Source of the DNA: Bacteroidota bacterium
Lineage (GTDB): Bacteria > Bacteroidota > Bacteroidia > Cytophagales > Cyclobacteriaceae
Length of the DNA: 35,164 bases
Direction of reading: 5' to 3'
Assembly (NCBI GenBank): GCA_027592755.1
Contig: JAQCLE010000032.1
Coordinates: forward strand, 1 to 35,164
The position numbers and the translations under genes are program-made. The first letter of the stretch is position 1. Each line of letters starts with the position of its first letter. This document shows, in pieces, positions 24,886-33,301 of the stretch. A model generated the notes under the pieces. The model did not search any database and had not been told where the DNA came from. It worked only from the letters and a program-made list of their open reading frames with translations.

Positions 24886-25953
24886 ATGATCAACTACCAA
24901 CAAGTTGATGTTACCACTTCCCGGTCGACACATCCCAAGGCATCTCTCCTTATTATTTATACTGGCGGGACATTTGGTATGGCTTATGGCAAATCGAGCA
25001 CATTAATACCTTTTGATTTTAAGCATGTCATAAAAAAAATACCGGAGTTAGGAAGTCTCGACTTAAAGATCACCGTTTTCTCTTTTACCTTGCCCATTGA
25101 TTCTTCAAATGTGCATACAAACCATTGGCGGGCAATTGGGCATATCATTATGCAGAATTATGAGGAATACGATGGCTTTGTTGTGCTTCACGGAACCGAT
25201 ACCATGTCCTACTCGGCTTCGGCTCTTAGTTTTATGTTTCAAAATTTAACAAAACCAATAATCTTTACCGGAGCCCAAATTCCCATTGGTACCCCCAGAT
25301 CGGATGCGAGAGACAATTTTCTAACCGCTATTGAAATAGCATCAGATAAAAAAGATGGCCAGGCAATTGTTCCCGAAGTTTGCGTTTATTTCAACCACCG
25401 CTTGCTGCGGGCCAACAGATCACAAAAAGTAAGAAGCAGCCGTTTTGGCGCTTTCGAATCTGAGAACTACCCCGATCTGGCCGTTTCAGGCGTTTTAATT
25501 GAATATAATACGCCTGAAATTCTTCGACAACCTGACGAAGAAATGATCTACTCAGATTCATTTGATTCCAATGTTGTACTTTTCAAGCTTTTCCCAAATA
25601 TTCAACAAAATATGATGGAAGCGCTTCTCAACATTAATGGGCTCAAGGGACTGGTTATTGAATCTTATGGGTCGGGCAATACTCCTAATTATCCCTGGTT
25701 CCTTGAATGCCTGGAAGAAGCCAATAATAGGGGAATTGTTATTTTGAATGTATCTCAGTGCATTGGAGGGCACGTAATCCATGGAAGATATGAAACTAGT
25801 CGGAAGTTAAGCCAATCCGGGGTACTCAGTGGGTCGGACATGACTACGGAGGCAGCCATTACCAAGATGATGTTACTATTAGGTACATATAATGATTCAG
25901 AAAAAGTCAAAAGAAAACTAATATTACCCACTTGTGGTGAAATAACGCCCTGA
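24886..25953 (+). CDS. ansA: L-asparaginase, type I (cytoplasmic)
   Basis: Hydrolyses L-asparagine to aspartate and ammonia. The 355 residues lack a signal peptide, as expected for the type I enzyme. The first catalytic threonine is T29 in IYTGGTFGM, the second Thr-Asp pair lies in VLHGTDTMSYSASAL, and the lysine is in TEAAITKMMLLLG. PIIFTGAQIPIG and SDARDNFLTAIEIA are further landmarks. Some type I enzymes are allosteric, but that cannot be judged here. The following tRNA-Ser gene starts 75 bp downstream; no terminator is evident between them. Confidence 0.94.
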   Translation: MINYQQVDVTTSRSTHPKASLLIIYTGGTFGMAYGKSSTLIPFDFKHVIKKIPELGSLDLKITVFSFTLPIDSSNVHTNHWRAIGHIIMQNYEEYDGFVVLHGTDTMSYSASALSFMFQNLTKPIIFTGAQIPIGTPRSDARDNFLTAIEIASDKKDGQAIVPEVCVYFNHRLLRANRSQKVRSSRFGAFESENYPDLAVSGVLIEYNTPEILRQPDEEMIYSDSFDSNVVLFKLFPNIQQNMMEALLNINGLKGLVIESYGSGNTPNYPWFLECLEEANNRGIVILNVSQCIGGHVIHGRYETSRKLSQSGVLSGSDMTTEAAITKMMLLLGTYNDSEKVKRKLILPTCGEITP

Positions 25954-26028
25954 CTATTGCTTAAAATTTGGATAAGGTATATTTTATTAATTTATTTGTT
26001 TCCTTGGAAGAAATGGGGATTTTACTTC

Positions 26029-26116
26029 GGAGAGGTGACCGAGTGGTTGAAGGTGCTCGCCTGGAAAGCGTGTGTGCCTCACAAGGGCACCCCGGGTTCG
26101 AATCCCGGTCTCTCCG
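26029..26116 (+). tRNA. tRNA-Ser (GGA)
   Basis: An 88-nt class II tRNA with a long variable arm (GTGCC / GGCAC). The acceptor stem is GGAGAGG / TCTCTCC, the T arm CCGGG-TTCGAAT-CCCGG, and the anticodon GGA is at 26063-26065. The CCA end is not encoded. The anticodon stem (26056-26060 with 26068-26072) carries one T-T mismatch at pair 28-42; all other pairs are canonical apart from a G-T at pair 7-66. Confidence 0.95.
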
Positions 26117-26216
26117 CAAAAACAATAAAACATCTATCTTTATGCCTTCAGATTGTTTATTAATTTTAAAAATGATTAATTGAAGCCAACAAACTAATTA
26201 CAGAAAAAGTCGAATT

Positions 26217-27026
26217 ATGAAAAAGCTTACAACTCTAATGTTTTTAACAGGTTTCTTAGCGCTTAGCGGTTTAACCACTTATGCACAAGATGCAGATTCA
26301 GCTACCGCCGTAGTTCAAGAACCAGTGAAAGCCAAATCTCCCACTCCTGCACCACCGCAAGAGGAAGAATTTGCTCCAATACCGGAGAGGTCTTTTCATC
26401 AGGTAGTAAAAGACCAGTTTATTGCAGGTGGATGGCAATTTATGAGCATAGTACTCCTTTGTCTTATACTTGGACTAGCTATTGCCATTGAAAGAATAAT
26501 AACGTTGAACCTTGCCACTACCAATACCAAAAAGTTGTTGGCCGGTGTAGAGGATTCACTCTCTTCAGGAGGTGTAAAAGCCGCCAAAGAATTATGCAAG
26601 AATACCAAAGGACCCGTTGCTTCCATTTTTACTCAAGGTTTGATGAGAATGTCTGAAGGAATAGAAATGGTTGAAAAATCAATAATTTCTTATGGCTCTG
26701 TTGAAATGGGTAAACTGGAAAAAGGAATGGTATGGATAAGCCTTTTCATTAGCCTTGCACCCATGTTGGGTTTCATGGGAACTGTAATTGGTATGATTGA
26801 TGCGTTTGATGCCATAGCTGCCGCTGGTGACGTTTCTCCTTCTCTGGTTGCAAATGGTATTAAAGTTGCTCTGTTAACAACTGTTGGTGGTCTTATAGTC
26901 GCAGTAATCCTGCAGTTATTCTATAATTACCTTATCTCGAAGATTGACTCACTGGTTAACTCTATGGAAGATGCTTCGATATCACTAGTTGATATTCTTG
27001 TTAAGCACAACCTTAGCAAGTCATAA
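26217..27026 (+). CDS. exbB: MotA/TolQ/ExbB proton channel protein
   Basis: Channel subunit of an ExbB-ExbD-type motor that uses the proton gradient to energise TonB or a related envelope process. The 269 residues begin with a signal-peptide-like stretch (1-23, ending TYAQ), then a Pro/Glu-rich spacer (KSPTPAPPQEEE). Three membrane segments follow at about 74-92, 172-192 and 212-236. Typical phrases are ERIITLN, APMLGFMGTVIGMIDAFDAI and ANGIKVALLTTVGGLIVAVI, the last two forming the conserved pore helices. It is the first gene of a four-gene operon ending at a strong terminator. Confidence 0.93.
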   Translation: MKKLTTLMFLTGFLALSGLTTYAQDADSATAVVQEPVKAKSPTPAPPQEEEFAPIPERSFHQVVKDQFIAGGWQFMSIVLLCLILGLAIAIERIITLNLATTNTKKLLAGVEDSLSSGGVKAAKELCKNTKGPVASIFTQGLMRMSEGIEMVEKSIISYGSVEMGKLEKGMVWISLFISLAPMLGFMGTVIGMIDAFDAIAAAGDVSPSLVANGIKVALLTTVGGLIVAVILQLFYNYLISKIDSLVNSMEDASISLVDILVKHNLSKS

Positions 27027-27043
27027 TTTAAAACTAAAAAGAC

Positions 27044-27364
27044 ATGTTTGTAGATATATTATTGTACTTAGCATATGGATTGATAATTATATGTGCGGCC
27101 GCGGCCATCATACTCCCCCTAATTCATGCAGTGAGTGACCCGGGTGCATTGGTAAAGTCCGGAATCGGTGTTGGAGCACTGTTGGTTGTTTTTCTTATTT
27201 CTTGGGCAATTTCAGGAAACGAAGTGTTTCCCTCATATACTCTCCACGGTGTAGATAGTAGTTTGTCTAAATTCGTTGGTGGTACTCTGGTTATGATGTA
27301 TTTATTAGCAGCCATAGCAATTATTGGAATAGTCTATACGGAAATATCTAAAATGATAAAGTAA
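27044..27364 (+). CDS. Small three-helix membrane protein in the ExbB/ExbD operon
   Basis: No named family recognised. It has 106 residues with three hydrophobic segments (about 4-28, 42-60 and 78-102) separated by short polar loops. It lies between exbB (17 bp upstream) and the first exbD, whose ATG overlaps its stop codon by one base (TAATG). The same position is occupied by a small membrane protein in many Bacteroidota ExbB/ExbD loci, so a structural or assembly role in that motor is a fair inference. Nothing in the sequence suggests a catalytic activity. Confidence 0.8.
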   Translation: MFVDILLYLAYGLIIICAAAAIILPLIHAVSDPGALVKSGIGVGALLVVFLISWAISGNEVFPSYTLHGVDSSLSKFVGGTLVMMYLLAAIAIIGIVYTEISKMIK

Positions 27365-28005
27365 TGGCAAAAAAGAAAAACAGACCAAAAGCGGAAGTGA
27401 ATTCCGGCTCTATGGCCGACATTGCTTTTTTATTACTCATCTTTTTCCTTGTAACCACTACTATCGCAAATGATAAGGGTATTGCAATGCTATTACCTCC
27501 AAAGCCTGATCCAAATGAGCCACCACCAGAGGTAACAAAAAATGACCGGAATATTTTCAAAATCCTGGCCAATTCACAGGATAGACTGCTCGTTGAAGAT
27601 GAACCGCTTACGGATGTAACAGAACTCAAGGAAATGGTGAAAATGTTCGTCGTAAACTTTGGCAGCCCTGATGCAGATGATATTGATGTATACAATAGCT
27701 TTCCGGCACCTCTCAAGTCTTATGTTAACGCCAATGGCAAACTACCGGCCTCTTCAGATGGACCAGGTGAAGCCATTGTTTCGTTTAAAGCTGACCGCGG
27801 AACGAGCTACGAACTTTACATGGCAATACTTGATCAGATAAATGGCGCCTACAATGAGATTTATGCTGAGCGGGTTGGTATAACCACTGATGAATGGCGG
27901 ACCCTTGACAGGAAAAAGCCTGAAGATTCTGATAAATACAATAGAGGAAGAGAAGGCATCCCACGAGGTATATCTATCGCAGAACCAACTCAAATAGGAG
28001 GTTAA
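27364..28005 (+). CDS. exbD: ExbD/TolR biopolymer transport protein, first copy
   Basis: Single-pass motor subunit, 213 residues, longer than the roughly 140 residues of classical ExbD. The membrane helix follows NSGSMADIAFLLLIFFLV (about 14-35) and contains the proton-relay aspartate in MADIAF. The periplasmic part is extended, with an inserted polar region (about 75-150) and a C-terminal tail rich in charged residues (RKKPEDSDKYNRGREG). It starts by a one-base overlap with the small membrane protein gene and is followed after one base by the second exbD. Confidence 0.92.
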   Translation: MAKKKNRPKAEVNSGSMADIAFLLLIFFLVTTTIANDKGIAMLLPPKPDPNEPPPEVTKNDRNIFKILANSQDRLLVEDEPLTDVTELKEMVKMFVVNFGSPDADDIDVYNSFPAPLKSYVNANGKLPASSDGPGEAIVSFKADRGTSYELYMAILDQINGAYNEIYAERVGITTDEWRTLDRKKPEDSDKYNRGREGIPRGISIAEPTQIGG

Positions 28006-28006
28006 T

Positions 28007-28471
28007 ATGTCGAAATTCGGAAAGAAATCAACTACTTCACAGGAGATTCCCACAGCGGCCTTACCTGACATTATATTCATGCTTCTTTTCTTCTTTATGG
28101 TTACTACCGTATTGAGGGAAGTTGAATTGATGGTTAAGCAGGATTTACCACAAGCAGTCCAATTGCAAAAGATTGAAAGGAAATCGCTGGTTAGTTATAT
28201 TTATATAGGTGAACCTCGTAAAACTGGGACTTTTGGTACAGAACCTAAAATCCAGGTTAACGATGTTTTTATAGAACCCAGGGACATCGTAAGATTTGTC
28301 AATCAAGAGAAAGATAAACTTTCCGAAGTTGAAAGAGATCAAATCACAATGTCATTAAAGGTTGACATTGATACCAAGTTTGGTATTGTTTCAGACGTTC
28401 AACAGGAACTCAGAGAGGCTAATGCACGAAAGGTATTATACAGTTCACGGCAGGTAATTGAAACTATATAA
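28007..28471 (+). CDS. exbD: ExbD/TolR biopolymer transport protein, second copy
   Basis: Second ExbD subunit, 154 residues, near the classical length. The helix segment AALPDIIFMLLFFFMVTT (about 17-34) keeps the aspartate that carries protons. The periplasmic domain includes KIQVNDVFIEPRDIVRFV-like TolR strands, with DIDTKFGIVSDVQQELREAN near the end. Two unequal ExbD genes behind one ExbB are typical for Bacteroidota and suggest a hetero-oligomeric rod. The operon is closed by the terminator at 28496-28528. Confidence 0.93.
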   Translation: MSKFGKKSTTSQEIPTAALPDIIFMLLFFFMVTTVLREVELMVKQDLPQAVQLQKIERKSLVSYIYIGEPRKTGTFGTEPKIQVNDVFIEPRDIVRFVNQEKDKLSEVERDQITMSLKVDIDTKFGIVSDVQQELREANARKVLYSSRQVIETI

Positions 28472-28495
28472 GCTTAAGGGTTTATAAAAATATTT

Positions 28496-28528
28496 AAAGA
28501 CCGGTGTGATAGATACCGGTCTTTTTTT
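28496..28528 (+). terminator. Rho-independent terminator of the ExbB/ExbD operon
   Basis: A 10-bp perfect stem (AAAGACCGGT / ACCGGTCTTT) with a 9-nt loop runs into a stretch of seven T. It begins 25 bp after the second exbD stop codon. Confidence 0.92.
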
Positions 28529-28570
28529 GATAGAAAGAGTGCCCTGAAAACAAGTTTTTAATAAGTGCTA

Positions 28571-28600
28571 TTGCAAAGTTTTTAGGCTTCATTACTTTTG
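28571..28600 (+). promoter_or_regulatory. Promoter of the tRNA-Gly gene
   Basis: TTG at 28571-28573, a 19-base spacer and TACTTTTG at 28593-28600 match the Bacteroidota -33/-7 arrangement (TTG, TAnnTTTG). The mature tRNA begins 13 bp after the -7 box, a normal distance for a short 5' leader. Confidence 0.65.
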
Positions 28601-28613
28601 CAATCCGTTTTAA

Positions 28614-28686
<73 letters not shown>

Positions 28687-28691
28687 CAATG

Positions 28692-28729
28692 AAAATAAAT
28701 GTGAGCCATTTGCTCACATTTATTTTTTT
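28692..28729 (+). terminator. Terminator between tRNA-Gly and tRNA-Leu
   Basis: A 15-bp stem (left arm from 28692, GTGAGC/GCTCAC at its top) with a CATTT loop ends in seven T. It indicates that tRNA-Gly is transcribed alone and that tRNA-Leu has its own start or depends on readthrough. Confidence 0.85.
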
Positions 28730-28741
28730 GTAGGTATTACC

Positions 28742-28825
28742 GCCGGAGTGGTGGAATTGGTAGACACGCAAGACTTAAAATCTTGTGAGGGCAACCTCGT
28801 GCGGGTTCAAGTCCCGCCTCTGGTA
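28742..28825 (+). tRNA. tRNA-Leu (TAA)
   Basis: An 84-nt class II tRNA. The acceptor stem is GCCGGAG / CTCTGGT (two G-T pairs), the anticodon stem CAAGA/TCTTG with anticodon TAA at 28776-28778, the variable arm GAGG..CCTC, the T arm GCGGG-TTCAAGT-CCCGC, and the discriminator base A. CCA is not encoded. The 12-bp gap after the preceding terminator leaves little room for a separate promoter. Confidence 0.95.
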
Positions 28826-28828
28826 CAT

Positions 28829-28857
28829 AAAAGTCAGCTAAGACAGCTGACTTTTTT
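28829..28857. terminator. Bidirectional terminator between tRNA-Leu and the CHAT gene
   Basis: A perfect 10-bp stem (AAAGTCAGCT / AGCTGACTTT) with an AAGAC loop is followed by T on the plus strand and, read from the other side, also by a T-run. It lies 13 bp beyond the stop of the minus-strand CHAT gene, so it probably serves both. Confidence 0.85.
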
Positions 28858-28870
28858 AAGTTTCAGAGAA

Positions 28871-31800
28871 TTACTCCGTCATGCCAATCATTATAAAAGG
28901 CGCCCAATAGATGGGGTCTATAAATTCTTCTCTCACTTCTTTCTTGGCTTCAAGGAACGACTGACGTTTGTTACCCGTTGTGAGCCATTTTTCATAAAAA
29001 CTCACCATCAGTTTTTGAGTTGCTTCATCAGAAACTTTGAACAAAGACATCACAATAGCTTCGGCGCCCGCCACCATGAAGGCACGTTGTAACCCATATA
29101 CTCCTTCACCAGCCTGCACTTCACCTAATCCTGTTTCACAAGCGCTCAGAACTACCATTTCCGTCTGGTCAAGGTTTAAGCTCATCGCCTCATAGGCGGT
29201 GAGTACGCCACTGCTGATGTTGTAGTTAATATCACTATCATTAAAAATATCTCCGGCACCTGTAAGCAATAAACCTGTTCTTAATAGAGGGTTTTCAAAG
29301 GCTTTTGTTTGATTTAGCGCTAACTCTTCTTCAGTGATTGTTTCCGTTTGAAAAAACCCATGTGTAGCAATGTGGAATATCCTCGGGTTGTCTACGCTTT
29401 TAATTAAATTTTCAGTTGCATCTGACCCTAAATATTCACTTATATTCCAACCCTTGCGAGTAAGCATCGATTTTAGTTCGACAATTTCAAGTTGCGTTCC
29501 TGGAAGTTGTGAAATTACCTGTGCGTCAGTAGTTCTTGTGCCTTTGGAAGCCCTGGCAGTTAAAGGCCCGGGATCTTCAACATAAAATTTCGGATTCCCG
29601 ACCATTGTTGCCCTTCGTTCTTCCTGAACTTTTTTGGGATTGAGCCTGGTAGTAAATATGTCCTTGGTATTACTAACCAATATTATGTTTGATTTATCAA
29701 CAAGGTATTGCCCTTCAGGAGTTTTGAAAGACTCCACATTGATCTGATTGTACACGCCATCCGGTGAAAAATACAGCTTCGAAACGGAGCCCAATACCTG
29801 GTCAACAGGCTTCCAAAAAGCTTCATATGAATAGACATCGTTTATCCGGAATTTCATACTGTTACGATAATACTTGAGATACCTTTTTTCTAAATCTTCA
29901 CCATTGTTTAGTAAAATCATCTTTGGTTTGGTACGTTTATCATTGTTGATATAAAGCACCGCATACGTAACAGAATCTGTAAAATTGTGATCAAAATGAC
30001 GAAACCGAACCATCTCCATTGCGACTTCACCAGGTTTAAGAGCATTTTGAACCAAATCCCATGTGACTGATTCGTCCTTTTTCCCGAATTCAGAAAGGAG
30101 ACTTAACTCCTTTTCAAGATCGCCAACTTCCCTGTTAATACTCTCTGAGTTGATTCCACTTAAATTTAATTCTTCAATACTCATTGACAGTATGGATGTC
30201 ATTATCTCCTTCTTATCAATCCATTCATTATAGAGATCAATAAGTTTCTGGTCATTGCTACCTAATATTCGTTGTTTAATCTTAATTGATGAGTTTAGAA
30301 GTAATGCTTTTGTAAGCAGGGCATTATTATACATTTTCCCCACAAAATCATCATCTTTGGATGAAAGAATCACTGCAAGTGTGTTAAAGAACTCATAATC
30401 CGATTTGATGGTATTCCAGAATTTAGCTTTTTCGCGTTCGTTAAGTGCTGGAAAATAGATCTCAATAAAATTCGAATAATTGTCAAGTACTTCTTCGATG
30501 GTTTTTCGGGCCTTGTTCAAATCACCACTCATGAAATAAGTTCTACTCAGCTTGGACAGCACCCGTACAAACTCGGGATGTTTTGAATTGAAAAACTCCT
30601 CATATGTATCCTTAGCTGCCGAATAATAATTATCAGCCCTGTTGTATTGCTTTCTTTTATAATAAATATCTCCCTTCAGTATATTGATTGATGCTGAATT
30701 AAGGTTCGTTCTTTTTCCAATCCTGGATTTCCATATGGCTTCCGCTTCATCGAGTGAACTGAAAGCTAAATCGTATTCTCCATTTGCAATGTTGACGATT
30801 GCAAGGTTCTTCAATATCTCGGCATAGCTTGGGTTTTTACTACCTAATTTTGTGCCTATAATTTTTTCAGCCTCACTGAATAGCCTGGTAATTTCAGTAA
30901 TGTCTTCGCCTTGATAATATTTTATTAAAGCCAGTTGAGAAATACCTTTACCTACATCAAGGTGAGTCTGACCGAAGTGCTGCTTCAAAATTGCCAGCGC
31001 TTCAAGGGTATATTTTTCAGCGATATCGTAATCACCAATAGCAGTGTGAACCGATGAAAGAAGGTTAATACTTTTTACGTTCTTCGTGGAACCACTTCCA
31101 TAAGTTGCGGTTGATATGGCATTCGCCTTTTGCGCCTTAGTGTCAGCACCAGAATAATTTCCTTTCAACAAATCAAGCTCCCCCAACATTACCAGTGGCT
31201 CAATTAGGAACCTTGATTCAGTACCGTACTTCTTTTGTTGTCTATTATAAGTGCTTGTAAGAATTTTTTCAGCCTCACCTAGTCTTCCAATATTTATTAA
31301 CAGACCAGCCTTGTCCTCATCAGAGGAAACAGAAGTTACTTCAAGGCTCGGCCCTGCTTCCTTAGTGATTTCCTCAGCCTCTTTAAGGTTACGTTCAGCT
31401 TCGTCATATAAGCCTTTTACAGCCAATAATTTAGCATCGGTAATTAATGTTTGAGCATAGTATATAGGATTTGCACCGATGCTCCTTTTTGCAAGTATTT
31501 TTTTTGCAATATCAAGCCCTTCCTGAGCCTTGTCATAATTTCCGATGTCTATCTCAAGGGAGGCAATGATCTCCAGTTCGATAGCGTACGCCATATCCTC
31601 ATTATCATATTTCTTACGTGAGGACAGTAAAGCATCCTCAAGTATTACTGTTGCCTCTTTATAATTATCATTTACTACATAGTATGTTGCCACGTGATTC
31701 AGTATATCGATGTAGTCAATATGTCCTTCTGTAATTTCTCCGGCAACAAAATCGCGAAAACTTGTCTGATATATTTCGGCTGCAGCATCGAATTTATCAG

Positions 31801-33079
31801 TATAATCGACATAGAAATTTGCCAGCTTCAATTTGCTCAGGTGAAACTCAGGTGAATCATCTCCATAGAGAACTTTCTTGATCTCGAGAATTTGATTGAG
31901 GTAAACTTCTGCCTGGGTATAATTCTTTTTGAAAATTTCCGTGCTCAAAGCGTATTCCAATAATTCAATTCGTCTTATATGATTAGGAGGCACTGCTGGA
32001 TTTGTGAGCAAAGTTGCAACCCGGGTATTGAGGGTTCTGGTTTTCGATTTTTGCACCCTCTTATCGAATTCAACCAAATCCATGCTAATATTATACACAC
32101 TGTTCTTGGGATAATTGTGTTTCGTTGTTCGCTCATAGTCATCCCTGGCCTTCTCAAACCTTCCTGATCGTTCATCTTTCAAATACCCAACCGCAATACG
32201 GTTTTTGAGTTCCATTGCCAGCCAATGTGATGCGTCATATTTTCGTAGCAGATGGGTATGTGCCTTTTCGTACAGGTCAATTGTAACATCAACTTCCAAT
32301 CCATTTTCCTCAAGTAATTGAGTATTGTAATATTTGTTCAGGCTATAACTCAAGTCAGCCTTGTTAAGATGATCAAGAATCCAGTTCTCGGTAGCTACAA
32401 AAGCTGAGTCTGCTCTCAAATAATCACCCATTTTTCTCATGGTGTTGGCCTTGGTTATCATCAAAGTCGCATATTCTCTATCAGCGAGGCGATTCTCTTT
32501 TTTTGATCCGTCAGCTGATTCAGATATTTCTTTATAAAACGATAGTTGCTTATCAATATATTCCAATGCCTCTCTATTGAACCCTCTTCCTGAAAGTATC
32601 TGCGCATTTAGGACATCCAACACAGCTTCCATAGCAGGAGTCAGTTCTCCTCTCTTTTCAAAAGTTGCCCGGCAATCAACCAGGTACTCATAGGCCAAAA
32701 GAAAATTTTCATACCAAATCAAAGTTTCCGTAGCTTCCTTTAAAATGAAAGCATGGTCGAGAGATTCAGGGCTATTGATCTCCTTACTTTTTTCAACGGC
32801 TTCCCTCACTAATAATTCAACATCGCCCAAAACTCCTAACGCATTTTGAACCATTGCCCTTTTGCTCAAAGCAACCGGAAGAAATCGATTGTTTGGACCC
32901 AATTTTTTAGCAGCTTTCTCGATTACTCTTTCAATATCCTTTAAGGTGCCTTCATAATCACCCTGATCAAACTCCTCTACAATCTTTTCTAAATCCTTAT
33001 CAAACTGAGCATTGACTAAATTGGAGCCAGTAAACAGCAAGCATGTAATTAATGCAAGATTTTTTAGGATATTTTTCAT
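28871..33079 (-). CDS. Secreted TPR-CHAT protein (caspase-like peptidase domain)
   Basis: Very large protein of 1402 residues. It has a signal peptide (about 1-25; NLALITCLLFTGS core, VNAQ cleavage). Many TPR-type helix pairs follow to about residue 950, such as YDEAERNLKEAEEI and GDYDIAEKYTLEALAI. The C-terminal CHAT domain runs from about 1070 to 1395. The catalytic pair of the caspase-HetF group is present: H1240 in IATHGFF and C1314 in VLSACETGLG, followed by AGEGVYGLQRAFMVAGA and SLFKVSD. The protein is therefore probably an active, exported peptidase, unlike cytoplasmic CHAT proteases of immune systems. A promoter-like element lies four bases before the ATG. No obvious substrate or partner gene is adjacent; tRNA genes lie downstream and lysS is divergent. 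Confidence 0.9.
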   Translation of the reverse strand: MKNILKNLALITCLLFTGSNLVNAQFDKDLEKIVEEFDQGDYEGTLKDIERVIEKAAKKLGPNNRFLPVALSKRAMVQNALGVLGDVELLVREAVEKSKEINSPESLDHAFILKEATETLIWYENFLLAYEYLVDCRATFEKRGELTPAMEAVLDVLNAQILSGRGFNREALEYIDKQLSFYKEISESADGSKKENRLADREYATLMITKANTMRKMGDYLRADSAFVATENWILDHLNKADLSYSLNKYYNTQLLEENGLEVDVTIDLYEKAHTHLLRKYDASHWLAMELKNRIAVGYLKDERSGRFEKARDDYERTTKHNYPKNSVYNISMDLVEFDKRVQKSKTRTLNTRVATLLTNPAVPPNHIRRIELLEYALSTEIFKKNYTQAEVYLNQILEIKKVLYGDDSPEFHLSKLKLANFYVDYTDKFDAAAEIYQTSFRDFVAGEITEGHIDYIDILNHVATYYVVNDNYKEATVILEDALLSSRKKYDNEDMAYAIELEIIASLEIDIGNYDKAQEGLDIAKKILAKRSIGANPIYYAQTLITDAKLLAVKGLYDEAERNLKEAEEITKEAGPSLEVTSVSSDEDKAGLLINIGRLGEAEKILTSTYNRQQKKYGTESRFLIEPLVMLGELDLLKGNYSGADTKAQKANAISTATYGSGSTKNVKSINLLSSVHTAIGDYDIAEKYTLEALAILKQHFGQTHLDVGKGISQLALIKYYQGEDITEITRLFSEAEKIIGTKLGSKNPSYAEILKNLAIVNIANGEYDLAFSSLDEAEAIWKSRIGKRTNLNSASINILKGDIYYKRKQYNRADNYYSAAKDTYEEFFNSKHPEFVRVLSKLSRTYFMSGDLNKARKTIEEVLDNYSNFIEIYFPALNEREKAKFWNTIKSDYEFFNTLAVILSSKDDDFVGKMYNNALLTKALLLNSSIKIKQRILGSNDQKLIDLYNEWIDKKEIMTSILSMSIEELNLSGINSESINREVGDLEKELSLLSEFGKKDESVTWDLVQNALKPGEVAMEMVRFRHFDHNFTDSVTYAVLYINNDKRTKPKMILLNNGEDLEKRYLKYYRNSMKFRINDVYSYEAFWKPVDQVLGSVSKLYFSPDGVYNQINVESFKTPEGQYLVDKSNIILVSNTKDIFTTRLNPKKVQEERRATMVGNPKFYVEDPGPLTARASKGTRTTDAQVISQLPGTQLEIVELKSMLTRKGWNISEYLGSDATENLIKSVDNPRIFHIATHGFFQTETITEEELALNQTKAFENPLLRTGLLLTGAGDIFNDSDINYNISSGVLTAYEAMSLNLDQTEMVVLSACETGLGEVQAGEGVYGLQRAFMVAGAEAIVMSLFKVSDEATQKLMVSFYEKWLTTGNKRQSFLEAKKEVREEFIDPIYWAPFIMIGMTE

Positions 33080-33083
33080 GATT

Positions 33084-33112
33084 CAAATTTATAACTTTTT
33101 TACACAGATCAA
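33084..33112 (-). promoter_or_regulatory. Promoter of the TPR-CHAT gene, almost at the start codon
   Basis: On the minus strand TTG (33112-33110), an 18-base spacer and TAAATTTG (33091-33084) match the Bacteroidota promoter pattern. Only four bases separate the -7 box from the ATG at 33079, so the mRNA would be leaderless or nearly so. Confidence 0.5.
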
Positions 33113-33265
33113 CAGTCACTTTAGAACCAATGATCCACATCAGGTTAAAGTTGCAAGCGTCTATAAATTTATCCTGTTTAGAGGGTAAAATCAACTACTC
33201 CTTTTCAATTGGTCCAATCATTTTAACGACTAGCTCGGCAACATTAAAAGACCCTAACTAATTAT

Positions 33266-33273
33266 TAACTTTG
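33266..33273 (+). promoter_or_regulatory. Putative -7 box for lysS
   Basis: TAACTTTG matches TAnnTTTG fully and lies 28 bp before the lysS ATG. No clear TTG is seen at -33. The rest of the 222-bp CHAT-lysS divergent gap (33080-33301) shows no other structure I can support. Confidence 0.45.
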
Positions 33274-33301
33274 CACTTCATTTTGAATTTTGGAATAATT
33301 T

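Noticed and set aside
25957-26183. Two plus-strand open frames of about 70 codons.
   Set aside because: They run through the tRNA-Ser gene; part of their translation is the tRNA itself.
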